Assembly (NCBI GenBank): GCA_902775025.1
Contig: CACYKP010000023.1
Coordinates: forward strand, 1 to 64,000
From: an uncultured bacterium
GTDB lineage: Bacteria > Cyanobacteriota > Vampirovibrionia > Gastranaerophilales > Gastranaerophilaceae
Length of the DNA stretch: 64,000 bases
Reading direction: 5' to 3'
In this document: in pieces, positions 52,145 through 60,524 of the stretch
How positions within the stretch are numbered: position 1 is the stretch's first letter
How the letters are laid out: the number at the start of each line of letters is the position of its first letter
The notes under the pieces: generated by a model
Told to the model about the DNA's origin: nothing
Databases searched by the model: none
What the model saw: the letters and a program-made list of their open reading frames with translations, nothing else
Program-made: the position numbers and the translations under genes

Positions 52145-53443
52145 TTATATTTCACCAACTAAGTCGTATTCTGTTGCGTCAATAATTTTAACAAGTTCAA
52201 TATCACCGGGGACAACGGGTTTATTTGTTTTAATGTTCACAATTCCGTCAATTTCAGGTGCGTCAAATTGAGAGCGTGCAACAACTTCTCCATTATCAGA
52301 AAAAGCTTCAATTATGCAAGGAATTTTCTTTCCGATAAAACTTCTATTTCTCTCTAGCGATATTGATTGTTGAATCTCCATAAGCTCTTTAAACCTTTTG
52401 TGAGAAACTTTTTTAGGAACTCTCGGTTTCATATCAAAAGATGGCGTCCCTTTTTCTCTTGAATACTCAAAAACACCAACACGGTCAAATTTCATATCTT
52501 TGATAAATTGTTTAAGATGTTCAAAATGTTCTTCTGTTTCTTGCGGATATCCGACAATAAAAGTTGTTCTGATTGTTACATTCGGAATACGTTTTCTAAT
52601 GTTTTCAATCAGAGGTCTATAATCAAAAGCAGGTCTATTCATAAGCTTTAACATTTCAGGATGTGAATGTTGAAGCGGAATATCAACATATTTAACAACT
52701 TTATCGCATTTTGCAATTGTATCAATAAGTTCATCACTCATAGTTGTAGGATATGCGTACATAATTCTTATCCAGCCTAAACCGTCAATTTTATTAAGCT
52801 CTTTTAGAAGTTCTGCAAGCATTGGTTTTTTATAAATATCAATTCCGTACCCTGTGGTATCTTGTGCAATCAGTATAATCTCAGTTACACCACGTTTAAC
52901 AAGTTTTTTAGCCTCAAGTACAATATCTTCCATTTTTCTTGAATGGTAATCTCCTCTAAGGTACGGAATTACGCAATATCCGCAGCGATAATTACAGCCG
53001 TCTGCTATTTTTATATAAGAGCTTGCACCCATTGTAATTTGTTGTCTTTCGACATTTTCGGGATAAATATAATTTGGTTTTTCATTTACCTCAGAAACAT
53101 AATTTTTATCAATGTTTTTTATTACTTCAACAATTTTATTAAAATCAGTAGTTCCTACAATTCCCGCAAGTTCAGGAATTTCTTTTTTAAGTTCTTCAGG
53201 ATGTTTTTGTGCAAGACACCCTGCAACAATAACTTTTTTCCCCTTATCAACAAGCTCTAAAATTGTCCCTATTGATTCTCTTTCTGCATCACAGATAAAT
53301 GAACAGGTATTAACAATTACAACATCTGTTTCATCTTCATTTAAAGTAATTTCATACCCGTTTTGAGATAAAATTCCCAAAATGAGTTCGGAGTCAACTA
53401 AATTTTTTGCACAACCATGTGATATGAGAGCTATCTTTTTCAT
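52145..53443 (-). CDS. rimO: Ribosomal protein uS12 methylthiotransferase RimO
   Basis: RimO inserts a methylthio group into Asp89 of ribosomal protein S12, using two iron-sulfur clusters and S-adenosylmethionine. The N-terminal MTTase domain begins MKKIALISHGCAKNLVDSEL with further Cys in VIVNTCSF and VIVAGCLAQ. The radical-SAM motif CNYRCGYC lies near residue 150, and a C-terminal TRAM-like region follows. The sequence GADG is seen as IKIADGCNYRCGYCVIPYLRG. TAAACT ends 7 nt before the ATG without a ribosome site, so it is probably leaderless. Confidence 0.94.
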   Translation of the reverse strand: MKKIALISHGCAKNLVDSELILGILSQNGYEITLNEDETDVVIVNTCSFICDAERESIGTILELVDKGKKVIVAGCLAQKHPEELKKEIPELAGIVGTTDFNKIVEVIKNIDKNYVSEVNEKPNYIYPENVERQQITMGASSYIKIADGCNYRCGYCVIPYLRGDYHSRKMEDIVLEAKKLVKRGVTEIILIAQDTTGYGIDIYKKPMLAELLKELNKIDGLGWIRIMYAYPTTMSDELIDTIAKCDKVVKYVDIPLQHSHPEMLKLMNRPAFDYRPLIENIRKRIPNVTIRTTFIVGYPQETEEHFEHLKQFIKDMKFDRVGVFEYSREKGTPSFDMKPRVPKKVSHKRFKELMEIQQSISLERNRSFIGKKIPCIIEAFSDNGEVVARSQFDAPEIDGIVNIKTNKPVVPGDIELVKIIDATEYDLVGEI

Positions 53444-53488
53444 AGTTTTAGTTTAGCATGAAATTTGTTTGAATAATATAGCAATTAT

Positions 53489-53506
53489 TGTCAGGTAAAA
53501 CCTGAC
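53489..53506. repeat. TGTCAGGT palindrome, copy D
   Basis: TGTCAGGT-AAA-ACCTGAC followed by CTAC. A degenerate copy E lies at 53562-53583. Confidence 0.75.
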
Positions 53507-53561
53507 CTACTTTGATAAAGTATTATTTGTTTGACATTAGACAAATTATATATTTAACTCT

Positions 53562-53583
53562 GTAGATCAGGTTCCATCTGACA
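53562..53583. repeat. TGTCAGGT palindrome, degenerate copy E
   Basis: AGATCAGGT-TCC-ATCTGACA, with two mismatches to the consensus arms. Confidence 0.55.
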
Positions 53584-53654
53584 ATAACTGGTTTAGGAAC
53601 AGCAATTAAGTATTAATCATTGATAATAGACTAATATATGTTATACTAAAATTA

Positions 53655-54665
53655 ATGACTGTTTTTGACGAAAATTTGATACTTGAAACGATAAACATGA
53701 TTAAGCTTTACAATTTTGATATCAGAACTGTAACGCTTGCAATTAGCCTTAGAGATTGTTTATCAGAAGATGTTAATATTGTTTGCGATAAAATTAAACG
53801 CAAACTTGATAAACATGCTTGTAATCTTGTAAAATATGCTAATGATATTGAAAATGATTATTCAATTCCTATTGTTAATAAACGTATTGCAGTTACTCCT
53901 ATTTCATTAATAGGTGAATCTTGTTCAGTGAAAGATTATGTTAAAATTGCAAAAACATTAGATGACAGTGCTAAAAATTTGGGAATTGATTTTATAGGCG
54001 GATTTTCTGCTCTTGTTGAAAAAGGTTTTACTAAAGGTGATTTAGCGCTTATCGAAGCAATTCCTGAAGCTTTATCCGTAACTGACAGGCTTTGTTCTTC
54101 GGTTAATGTTGCAACATCAAAAGCCGGAATAAACATGGATGCTGTTTTAAAAATGGCTGACACAATTAAAAAATCGGCAGACGGAATAGGTGCAGCAAAG
54201 CTTGTTGTTTTTTGTAATGCCGTCGGTGATAATCCGTTTATGGCAGGTGCTTTTTGCGGATACGGTGAACCTGAGTGTGCTTTAAATGTCGGTGTTTCCG
54301 GTCCAGGAGTTGTCAGAGCCGCAATTATGGATTTGGATAAAAAAGCTGATTTGGGTGTTTTATCCAATAAAATAAAACAAACTGCATATAAAATTACTAC
54401 AACCGGCGAACTTATCGGCAGACGTTTAGCTAAAATGCTTGATATACCGTTTGGTGTAATTGACCTTTCTCTTGCGCCAACTCCTGCAATAGGTGATAGT
54501 GTAGCTCAAATTTTTCAAGCAATGGGGCTTGAACACGCAGGTGCACACGGAACAACCGCCGCTCTTGCGATGCTTAATGATGCGGTGAAAAAATTCTTAT
54601 GTCGGAGGTTTATCGGGTGCATTTATTCCTGTATCGGAAGACGCCGGCATGATAGAGGCGGTTAA
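53655..54665 (+). CDS. DUF711/UPF0210 family protein, N-terminal part (frame broken)
   Basis: This PFL-like family protein has unknown function. [20 protein letters not shown] and [16 protein letters not shown] are at the start. [20 protein letters not shown] and [19 protein letters not shown] follow, with the family core [20 protein letters not shown]. After [17 protein letters not shown] the frame is lost. A short deletion (about 14 or 17 bases, judged by the expected KK-GGxMASS-VGG spacing) near 54592 breaks it. TATACT at 53642-53647 ends 8 nt before the ATG, giving a leaderless start. Confidence 0.75.
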   Translation: MTVFDENLILETINMIKLYNFDIRTVTLAISLRDCLSEDVNIVCDKIKRKLDKHACNLVKYANDIENDYSIPIVNKRIAVTPISLIGESCSVKDYVKIAKTLDDSAKNLGIDFIGGFSALVEKGFTKGDLALIEAIPEALSVTDRLCSSVNVATSKAGINMDAVLKMADTIKKSADGIGAAKLVVFCNAVGDNPFMAGAFCGYGEPECALNVGVSGPGVVRAAIMDLDKKADLGVLSNKIKQTAYKITTTGELIGRRLAKMLDIPFGVIDLSLAPTPAIGDSVAQIFQAMGLEHAGAHGTTAALAMLNDAVKKFLCRRFIGCIYSCIGRRRHDRGG

Positions 54666-54987
54666 TAATAAGCACCTTACTTTTGATAAATTAGAAGCTA
54701 TGACTTGCGTATGTTCTGTAGGGCTTGATATGATAGCAATTCCAGGTGATACACCAAGTACAACAATTGCAGGAATGATAGCCGATGAGATGGCAATAGG
54801 TATGATTAATAAAAAAACAACGGCTGTTAGAATAATTCCTGCACCAAATAAAGAAATTGGTGATAAAATAATATATGGAGGGCTACTTGGTGAAGCTCCG
54901 ATTATGGAAGTAAATAATCTTTCGTCAAAAGATTTTGTAACAAGAGGCGGCAGGATTCCGGCACCGATACACAGTTTAAACAACTAA
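54649..54987 (+). CDS. DUF711/UPF0210 family protein, C-terminal part
   Basis: This is the C-terminal piece of the same protein. Open codons upstream in this frame read [18 protein letters not shown] and run into the ATG at 54649, so that ATG is internal. [34 protein letters not shown] and the ending [14 protein letters not shown] match the family end. The family is normally partnered with an ACT-domain protein; one lies unlinked at 14928. Total length after repair would be about 450 residues. Confidence 0.68.
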   Translation: MIEAVNNKHLTFDKLEAMTCVCSVGLDMIAIPGDTPSTTIAGMIADEMAIGMINKKTTAVRIIPAPNKEIGDKIIYGGLLGEAPIMEVNNLSSKDFVTRGGRIPAPIHSLNN

Positions 54988-54996
54988 AGGATAGAT

Positions 54997-55353
54997 ATGG
55001 CTACATTTAAAGATTTAGAAGACAGTTTAAAAACTTATATGATTCAAGAACAATCAGACGCCCACAACGTTAGAACCGCAAACGTCGCTAAATATAATAA
55101 TATTAAAATGTGGGTGGATATGGCAAAATACCAACAGCCTCACTTTTTTGTAAGAATATCTATCTCGGAAGCAGCATTTACAATTAATGACTGTACTAAG
55201 CTAACCGGCGGTTTGGGATATGAAGAAAGATTTGTTTATAAATGGTTTGGAAGAATCGGTAATAAAGACAAATTAAAAGAACTTTGGACAACGGCTCAAC
55301 TTGAACGTAAAGACAGTTCTGAAAACAATGAGTCTAATCAAAACGAAGGTTAA
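54997..55353 (+). CDS. Hypothetical protein downstream of the DUF711 gene
   Basis: This 118-residue acidic soluble protein of unknown family starts MATFKDLEDSLKTYMIQEQS. KMWVDMAKYQQPHFFVRISI and the later GLGYEERFVYKWFGRIGNKD suggest an alpha-beta fold. It begins 10 bp after the DUF711 stop region with AAAGGATAG before it, so it shares the transcript. The C-terminal 20 residues are low-complexity Glu/Asn/Ser. No function can be assigned. Confidence 0.7.
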   Translation: MATFKDLEDSLKTYMIQEQSDAHNVRTANVAKYNNIKMWVDMAKYQQPHFFVRISISEAAFTINDCTKLTGGLGYEERFVYKWFGRIGNKDKLKELWTTAQLERKDSSENNESNQNEG

Positions 55354-55359
55354 TTAGGA

Positions 55360-55785
55360 TTATTTCTTATACTTTTTTTGAACTTTATTAAAAACTTCTT
55401 CAAAGCTTTGTATGGGAACCAGCTTGTATCCGCAATGTTCAGCTAAAGTTCCGCCCATTGCAAAAACTTCTTCTTGAGGGTATCTTCTGCATATTCCCGG
55501 ACGTTTTTTGTGTATTTTACATTTATGAGTTTCTCTATCTAAATTTTCACACTCAAAAACAAGACCGGTTTCATCTTTATCGACAACTTTTAAATAAGTG
55601 TAAAATGAATGTTGTTTTTTTAATCGTTCAAATTCTTCTTCTGTCTGGATTATTGATTCGTGCTTAACATAAATTTTTTGACAGCATTTTCCGCAACAAT
55701 TACAAGAACCGGTGCGGTAATACTTCCTTTTTAAAATATATAAATAATACCATTTTCTTAATGTTTCATATATTTTTTTAAGCAT
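55360..55785 (-). CDS. YkgJ-type cysteine-cluster protein
   Basis: This 141-residue protein has the zinc- or iron-sulfur-type cluster CNCCGKCCQKIYVK near residue 29, with later Cys in ECENLDRETHKCKIHKKRPG and ICRRYPQE, and C117 in EHCGY. This is the YkgJ/UPF0153 pattern of about eight cysteines, a putative zinc- or iron-chelating domain of unknown role. The start overlaps the TPR gene end by 8 bp, so the two are co-translated. The N-terminus is basic and may bind nucleic acid. Confidence 0.8.
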   Translation of the reverse strand: MLKKIYETLRKWYYLYILKRKYYRTGSCNCCGKCCQKIYVKHESIIQTEEEFERLKKQHSFYTYLKVVDKDETGLVFECENLDRETHKCKIHKKRPGICRRYPQEEVFAMGGTLAEHCGYKLVPIQSFEEVFNKVQKKYKK

Positions 55786-56959
55786 TTGTAACTCTTGATT
55801 TTGCTAATTTATACTCCGGAGATTCAGGATTAGATAAAAGCATAACTTTTGTAAAATATTTGTTTGCGGTTTTATAATCACCTTCTTTTTGAAGTTGATT
55901 TCCCTTTTCTAATCCTATTTTTATTACACGATCTTCAGGATTAATAAAAGAATTTAGTCTTTCAATCTTGTCTGAAAGCTCGTTTTTTGTTCGTTCATTT
56001 AGTATAATACAATTTTCGTATTCATATAGCGCAAAATGAAAATTATTTTCTCTAAAATAATTATCTCCCCATTCTTTGTGTCCTTTATAGCTTTGTTCAT
56101 CAAAAGTTGAACTCAGTTCTCTTGCGAGCTTCATTGTGCTTAAGTACTCTTCCTGATTTTCAATTACTAGCGGTAAAAGTCTTCTCATTGCACAAAAAGC
56201 AGCAGTATAATCCCCAAGATTTATAAATACTGAAGTTAGCATTTGTAATGCTTCAACTGATTTTTTGTTGATGCAATAAGCTTGTTTTAAATAAATCATT
56301 GCGTGCATGTTATCATTTTCAGCAAGATAAGCCTTACCTAATAAGAAGTTGATTTCATAATTTGTCGGCAAATTTTTATATGCAAAATTTAAAAATTCTA
56401 CAGCTGATTTATAATCCATTCTCAAAAGAGAAAGTCTGGCTTTTTGCAGAAACTCACTACCGATTTTTGAATATGTATCAAGGCTTTGTTGAACGGCAGT
56501 AAAAGCAGAACCCCTGTCTTTAGCATATTTAAGGTATTTTTCGTAATAAAAAATTGACTGAAACTTCATTCCGCAAGAAAAATATGATGTAGCAAGGTTT
56601 AAACAAACTGTTTCATCTTCAGGTTTGTAGGCAAAAGCGCATGCCCAATTATAAATTGCACGTTTTAAATCTTCTTTTTTGTATGCAATATTTCCTAAAT
56701 AAAGATAAGATGGATTTTCATATTTTTCTATATTAACTGAATTTTGAAAATTTTCTTCAGCATTTTTTATATCACCCATTTTATAATAACATTTTGCAAT
56801 ACGATGATATAATTTATACGAAATGCTCGTGTTAACAAGACTCAAATACAATTTTAGAGCAGCTTGATAATCCCCGTTCATGTAGTGATTACGAGCGGCT
56901 TCCAGTTTTTTATTTTCCATATCAGAGTTGTCAACTACATAGTAATCCGACGATGCCAT
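55778..56959 (-). CDS. TPR-repeat protein
   Basis: This 393-residue protein is built of tetratricopeptide repeats. Clear units include AARNHYMNGDYQAALKLYLS, YHRIAKCYYKMGDIKNAEEN and PSYLYLGNIAYKKEDLKRAI. No signal peptide is present. TAAAAT (56971-56966) ends 7 nt before the ATG with no ribosome site, so the mRNA is probably leaderless. The YkgJ-type gene overlaps its 3' end. It is a likely scaffold; the partner is unknown. Confidence 0.85.
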   Translation of the reverse strand: MASSDYYVVDNSDMENKKLEAARNHYMNGDYQAALKLYLSLVNTSISYKLYHRIAKCYYKMGDIKNAEENFQNSVNIEKYENPSYLYLGNIAYKKEDLKRAIYNWACAFAYKPEDETVCLNLATSYFSCGMKFQSIFYYEKYLKYAKDRGSAFTAVQQSLDTYSKIGSEFLQKARLSLLRMDYKSAVEFLNFAYKNLPTNYEINFLLGKAYLAENDNMHAMIYLKQAYCINKKSVEALQMLTSVFINLGDYTAAFCAMRRLLPLVIENQEEYLSTMKLARELSSTFDEQSYKGHKEWGDNYFRENNFHFALYEYENCIILNERTKNELSDKIERLNSFINPEDRVIKIGLEKGNQLQKEGDYKTANKYFTKVMLLSNPESPEYKLAKSRVTNA

Positions 56960-56977
56960 AGTTGTATTTTAGCATAT

Positions 56978-57352
56978 TTATGAATTTAGGTCATCCCACA
57001 ATTTAGAATTTGTTACAAGTTCTGATAAAACATCCTCTTCAAACGGATCAACTACTCCTTGTGAAAATAAATCTTGGATTTGCTCCATGTATGATAAATC
57101 TTCAGGATTTTCTGATGCTATTTTTGCAAATTTTTGAATATCCAGATCTCTTTGGAATAATTGCATAGCATTAGCTGAAATCTCTGTTTTATCAACATAA
57201 GGATTGTTGTTATATCCGCTTTTTTGTAAATTAGAGCGAATGTTCGCAAGCTGTATTACGTTATTTGCCGTATTTAAATTTAACAGATTATTGTCGTTGA
57301 TGTTATTAAACATTATGCCCCAATCTCCCCAATTATTTTCTTTCATTATCAT
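56978..57352 (-). CDS. Hypothetical protein, possibly FlgM-like
   Basis: This 124-residue protein has KTEISANAMQLFQRDLDIQK and YMEQIQDLFSQGVVDPFEED as its most ordered parts. A segment of the form D-K-x-E-I-S then helix, G-x-V-D, resembles the sigma-28 anti-factor FlgM, but the match is weak. Two ATG codons, at 57352 and 57346, are both possible. There is no strong ribosome site. The neighbours on the minus strand are TPR genes. The FlgM reading is a suggestion only. Confidence 0.5.
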   Translation of the reverse strand: MIMKENNWGDWGIMFNNINDNNLLNLNTANNVIQLANIRSNLQKSGYNNNPYVDKTEISANAMQLFQRDLDIQKFAKIASENPEDLSYMEQIQDLFSQGVVDPFEEDVLSELVTNSKLWDDLNS

Positions 57353-57494
57353 ACATATTGGTCAAGTTGGTATCCTCCGTTTGGAGGATTTTAGGTTAAA
57401 AGTATTAAAGGGGGTACATATACTAAAAAAATGTTATAGAAAGTTGTATTACAATGTGTTATAATGTAATTAAATGCAACACAAGGAGTTAATT

Positions 57495-57722
57495 ATGGCA
57501 GAACAATTTTCATTAAGACTACCTAAAGGAACAAAAGAAAGGCTTCAACAACTTGCAGATGCTACAGGGAGAACAAAGGCTTTTTTAGCCCAAGATGCCA
57601 TAGAAAAATATTTGGATCTTGAAGCATGGCAGATTGCTTCTATTCAAGAGGGTATAAAAGCAGCAGATGAAGGACAAGTTGTGGCATATAAAGATATAAA
57701 GCAGGAATGGGGTTTGGAATAG
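57495..57722 (+). CDS. Ribbon-helix-helix antitoxin
   Basis: This 75-residue DNA-binding antitoxin of the RelB/ParD type has the N-terminal MAEQFSLRLPKGTKERLQQL. TGRTKAFLAQDAIEKYL forms an RHH fold, and the C-terminal half IQEGIKAADEGQVVAYKDIK wraps the toxin. AAGGAG precedes the ATG at 57495. An imperfect palindrome TTACA...TGTAA near 57449 covers the -10 box TATAAT at 57460-57465, a likely operator. The toxin begins directly after the stop. Confidence 0.88.
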   Translation: MAEQFSLRLPKGTKERLQQLADATGRTKAFLAQDAIEKYLDLEAWQIASIQEGIKAADEGQVVAYKDIKQEWGLE

Positions 57723-58004
57723 ATGGAGTATGAATTAATTTTTACTGTTCCTGCACAAGAAGATTTGAGAGCAATCAAACAATATATATGTTGTGATAAT
57801 TATAGTTCAGCACAAAAAGTTATCAAACATATTATAGAAAATATTGAAATCTTAAAAACCAATCCATCACTGGGCAGAGCAGGCAGAGTTTTAAGAACAA
57901 GAGAGCTTATTATCCCAAAATATCCGTATATCGTACCTTATCAAGTCAGAGATAACAATATTTATATCTTGAGAATTTTACATACTTCTCGTAAATGGAG
58001 TTAA
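57723..58004 (+). CDS. RelE/ParE-family toxin
   Basis: This 93-residue toxin of the RelE/ParE superfamily contains YELIFTVPAQEDLRAIKQYI and NPSLGRAGRVLRTRELIIPK. The C-terminal IVPYQVRDNNIYILRILHTS completes the family pattern R-x-L-x-I-x-x-x-x-Y-x-x-x-Y and I-L-R-x-x-H. It starts at the base after the antitoxin stop (TAG-ATG), so translation is coupled. Target (gyrase or ribosome) cannot be told from sequence. This is the second toxin-antitoxin pair in the window. Confidence 0.88.
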   Translation: MEYELIFTVPAQEDLRAIKQYICCDNYSSAQKVIKHIIENIEILKTNPSLGRAGRVLRTRELIIPKYPYIVPYQVRDNNIYILRILHTSRKWS

Positions 58005-58012
58005 TATATTTC

Positions 58013-58363
58013 TTAGTTTAGTATATCAAAAATAATTTTTTTAATTGTTTTTAAATCTTTTAAAGTAGCAACGGTTAACGCTCTATTTATATCCTCAATA
58101 AGAGATGTTTTTGAGGGTTTTGTATCATATACAGAATCATCAAAAAAATAGCTAATCGGAATATTATATGCCAAAGCTATTAGTTCCATTGTTTCTGCAG
58201 AAGGTCGATGTTTTCCGTTTTCTGCACGAGTAATTGTTCGTGTATCTATTCCTACAAATTCAGCAAATTTTTCTTGTGTTAAGCCTTTAGCACGTCTAAG
58301 TAATAAAATTTTATCAGCAATATGTTTTGTTGTTTTTAAGCAATTAGATTTTACATCTTTCAT
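58013..58363 (-). CDS. XRE-family transcriptional regulator
   Basis: This 116-residue protein has one HTH_3 domain: ILLLRRAKGLTQEKFAEFVG followed by IDTRTITRAENGKHRPSAET at about residues 20-60. The C-terminal part after YFFDD is helical and may dimerise. It converges on the toxin gene, separated by 8 bp. The start is preceded by a weak ribosome site. It may control the neighbouring genes or itself; no operator is seen. Confidence 0.85.
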   Translation of the reverse strand: MKDVKSNCLKTTKHIADKILLLRRAKGLTQEKFAEFVGIDTRTITRAENGKHRPSAETMELIALAYNIPISYFFDDSVYDTKPSKTSLIEDINRALTVATLKDLKTIKKIIFDILN

Positions 58364-58570
58364 AACAACAAAATATCTTTTCTTGTGATGTTTTTCTACG
58401 ATAATATTTTTACTTATGTAAATTATATGTCTGCTATATTTTAAGAAAAAACCGCTAAAAAGTTTTTATAAAATGTTTTTTAGAAATGTAACAAATTTTC
58501 AAAAAATCCTAAAGTTTTTTAAAAAATTGCCGATATATTTTATGTAAAACAAAGAACAAGGAGAATAAAA

Positions 58571-59194
58571 ATGGGAATGTTACCAATTGACCGTTTGTTT
58601 GGATTAAGCGAAGTACAGCAAAATCAACAATCGCAGAGATTAGAAAAGCCTGACAAAGGGATTTCTTGGTTAGAAGTAGGTGGCGGCTTTGATACAGTAA
58701 GTTTTTCAACAAACAAGGGAGAGAAATTTGCTGATGTTAGGGCAGAGATGGATAAAAATGTTCCCGATAGAACAACAACAATAGAAGAAAAAGAAAGTGC
58801 AATATCATATATTGATAGAATGCTTGAATGCAGCGATATTACACCGGAGATGAAAAACTATTGGACTAATAAAAAAAATGTAATTGAAATGGAATTTCAA
58901 TCAATAAAGAATGAGCAAACAGTCGGAAGCGGTGAAAAAATTGAAGATGTTTGGAAAGAATTCTCTGAGTTTACAAACAAATATTTCAACAGCATAAATG
59001 ACAATATGACGATGGAAGAAAAGTATGAGAATAGAGTAGCTTATTACAATATGTATAGGACATTTATAGCAAGATTTATGAATTGTTCTGATATTACAGA
59101 GGAACAAAGGGCAGAATATTCACAAATGGAATATAATGCTAATCACGATTTATCAAATTGGGAACGTGATTTTGAAAGATATAAAAATTCATAA
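58571..59194 (+). CDS. Hypothetical protein with an internal duplication
   Basis: This 207-residue, helical, charged protein has no signal peptide. Two copies of a C-S-D-I-T unit, MLECSDITPEMKNYWTNKKN near residue 76 and FMNCSDITEEQRAEYSQMEY near residue 165, show an internal duplication of a roughly 90-residue block. AAGGAG precedes the ATG. I do not recognise the family. It stands alone, downstream of the XRE gene and upstream of repeats. Confidence 0.7.
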   Translation: MGMLPIDRLFGLSEVQQNQQSQRLEKPDKGISWLEVGGGFDTVSFSTNKGEKFADVRAEMDKNVPDRTTTIEEKESAISYIDRMLECSDITPEMKNYWTNKKNVIEMEFQSIKNEQTVGSGEKIEDVWKEFSEFTNKYFNSINDNMTMEEKYENRVAYYNMYRTFIARFMNCSDITEEQRAEYSQMEYNANHDLSNWERDFERYKNS

Positions 59195-59607
59195 CATAAA
59201 TAAAAATACGGTGTCCCAAAAGTCCAAAATTAAAGAGATACTTCGTTCATGCTTAGCATGACTGTATATTTAAAACCCAATAAGCATGTCATTTTTGTAT
59301 ATGTTACATAATTTGGTGATAAAATATTCTGCCGATTACAGGTTATACAATAATCTGTCATTCAGAGCGGGTTATTGAAATAATCGCCATTGTTTGATTT
59401 AAGTAATAGCGAAGAATCTCTATAATTTTCGTAAAGAAACAGTTATGGAGATACTTCGCACTCTGTACTAACTTTCTCAATATATACAACCTTCTGCTCA
59501 GTATGACGAATCAACGCATCAGCTACAAATCTCAAATTCAATACTTTTGTTATCAAAAAATAATAATTTAATCCGAAGGATCTCTTTTATCATTAACAAT
59601 ACATTCT
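59195..59607. repeat. Intergenic region made of GTCATTCTGAG/GAATCTC repeat fragments
   Basis: It contains AGAGATACTTCG, TCATTCAGAGCGGG and GCGAAGAATCTC, plus a second GGAGATACTTCG. These are relatives of the elements at 36756 and 21097. No gene or clear promoter is seen. Confidence 0.6.
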
Positions 59608-60486
59608 CTAAATAGAATCAAGCGTGAAGAACAAATCAGCTTTTTCTGCTTTTGTTAACTCTACAAGCGGACGTCTTACATATTCTTGAATCATTTCTCT
59701 ATAAGCTAAAGCTGCTTTAACAGGGACAGGATTTGGTGCCATAAACAATTTTTTGAATATCGGATAAAGTTTTCTGTGCATATTTCCTGCTGTAGTCGCA
59801 TCACCTGTTTTAAAGTTTCTAATCATGGATTTGATTTCTTTACCGAAAATATGAGATGCAACAGAGATTACACCGTGAGCTCCAACTGATAACATCGGTA
59901 AAGTTAAGCTATCATCACCTGAATATATTGCAAAATCACTAGGGCAGCTCATTTTTAGTTCTGTAATTATATCCATATCACCAAAGCTTTGTTTAAGAGC
60001 AACGATATTAGAATATTTTCTAGCAAGTGTTTTAACGGTTTCAACTGCCATGTTAACACCTGTTCTTGAAGGAATATTGTATAGAATTATTGGTAGTTCT
60101 GTAGCTTCTGCTATTGCTGAGAAGTGTTCAATCATGCCGGCTTGAGATGGTTTATTGTAGTATGGCACAACTGTTAGTATTGCATCTGCGCCTTCTTTTT
60201 CTGCTCTTTTTGCTGTCATAACAGCTGTTTCCGTAGAATTAGAACCTGCGCCCATAATTACTTTACCTTTTCCTGTAACAGCTCTCTTCGCACTTGATAA
60301 TATTTCTAATTCTTCATCAAATGATAATGTAGGCGATTCACCGGTTGTTCCTGTTACCAATACCGCATCAGAACCGTTCTCGACAAGATAGCTTGCCAAA
60401 AACTCAACTTTGTCATAATCTACTTCCCTTTTTTCGTTAAAAGGTGTTACCATTGCCGTAATAACTTCGCCTGCATCATATCTCAT
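59608..60486 (-). CDS. dapA: 4-hydroxy-tetrahydrodipicolinate synthase
   Basis: DapA condenses pyruvate with aspartate semialdehyde in lysine and diaminopimelate synthesis. The 292-residue TIM barrel contains AMVTPFNEKREVDYDKVEFL, VTGTTGESPTLSFDEELEIL, the Tyr-containing LYNIPSRTGVNM and the Schiff-base Lys in NIVALKQSFGD. YSGDDSLTLPMLSVGAHGVI follows. AGGAGTATTAACAAAT precedes the ATG. The panC gene is upstream, separated by a membrane protein. Confidence 0.95.
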   Translation of the reverse strand: MRYDAGEVITAMVTPFNEKREVDYDKVEFLASYLVENGSDAVLVTGTTGESPTLSFDEELEILSSAKRAVTGKGKVIMGAGSNSTETAVMTAKRAEKEGADAILTVVPYYNKPSQAGMIEHFSAIAEATELPIILYNIPSRTGVNMAVETVKTLARKYSNIVALKQSFGDMDIITELKMSCPSDFAIYSGDDSLTLPMLSVGAHGVISVASHIFGKEIKSMIRNFKTGDATTAGNMHRKLYPIFKKLFMAPNPVPVKAALAYREMIQEYVRRPLVELTKAEKADLFFTLDSI

Positions 60487-60524
60487 ATTTGTTAATACTC
60501 CTCTTTTGTGATTGTTATATTATA

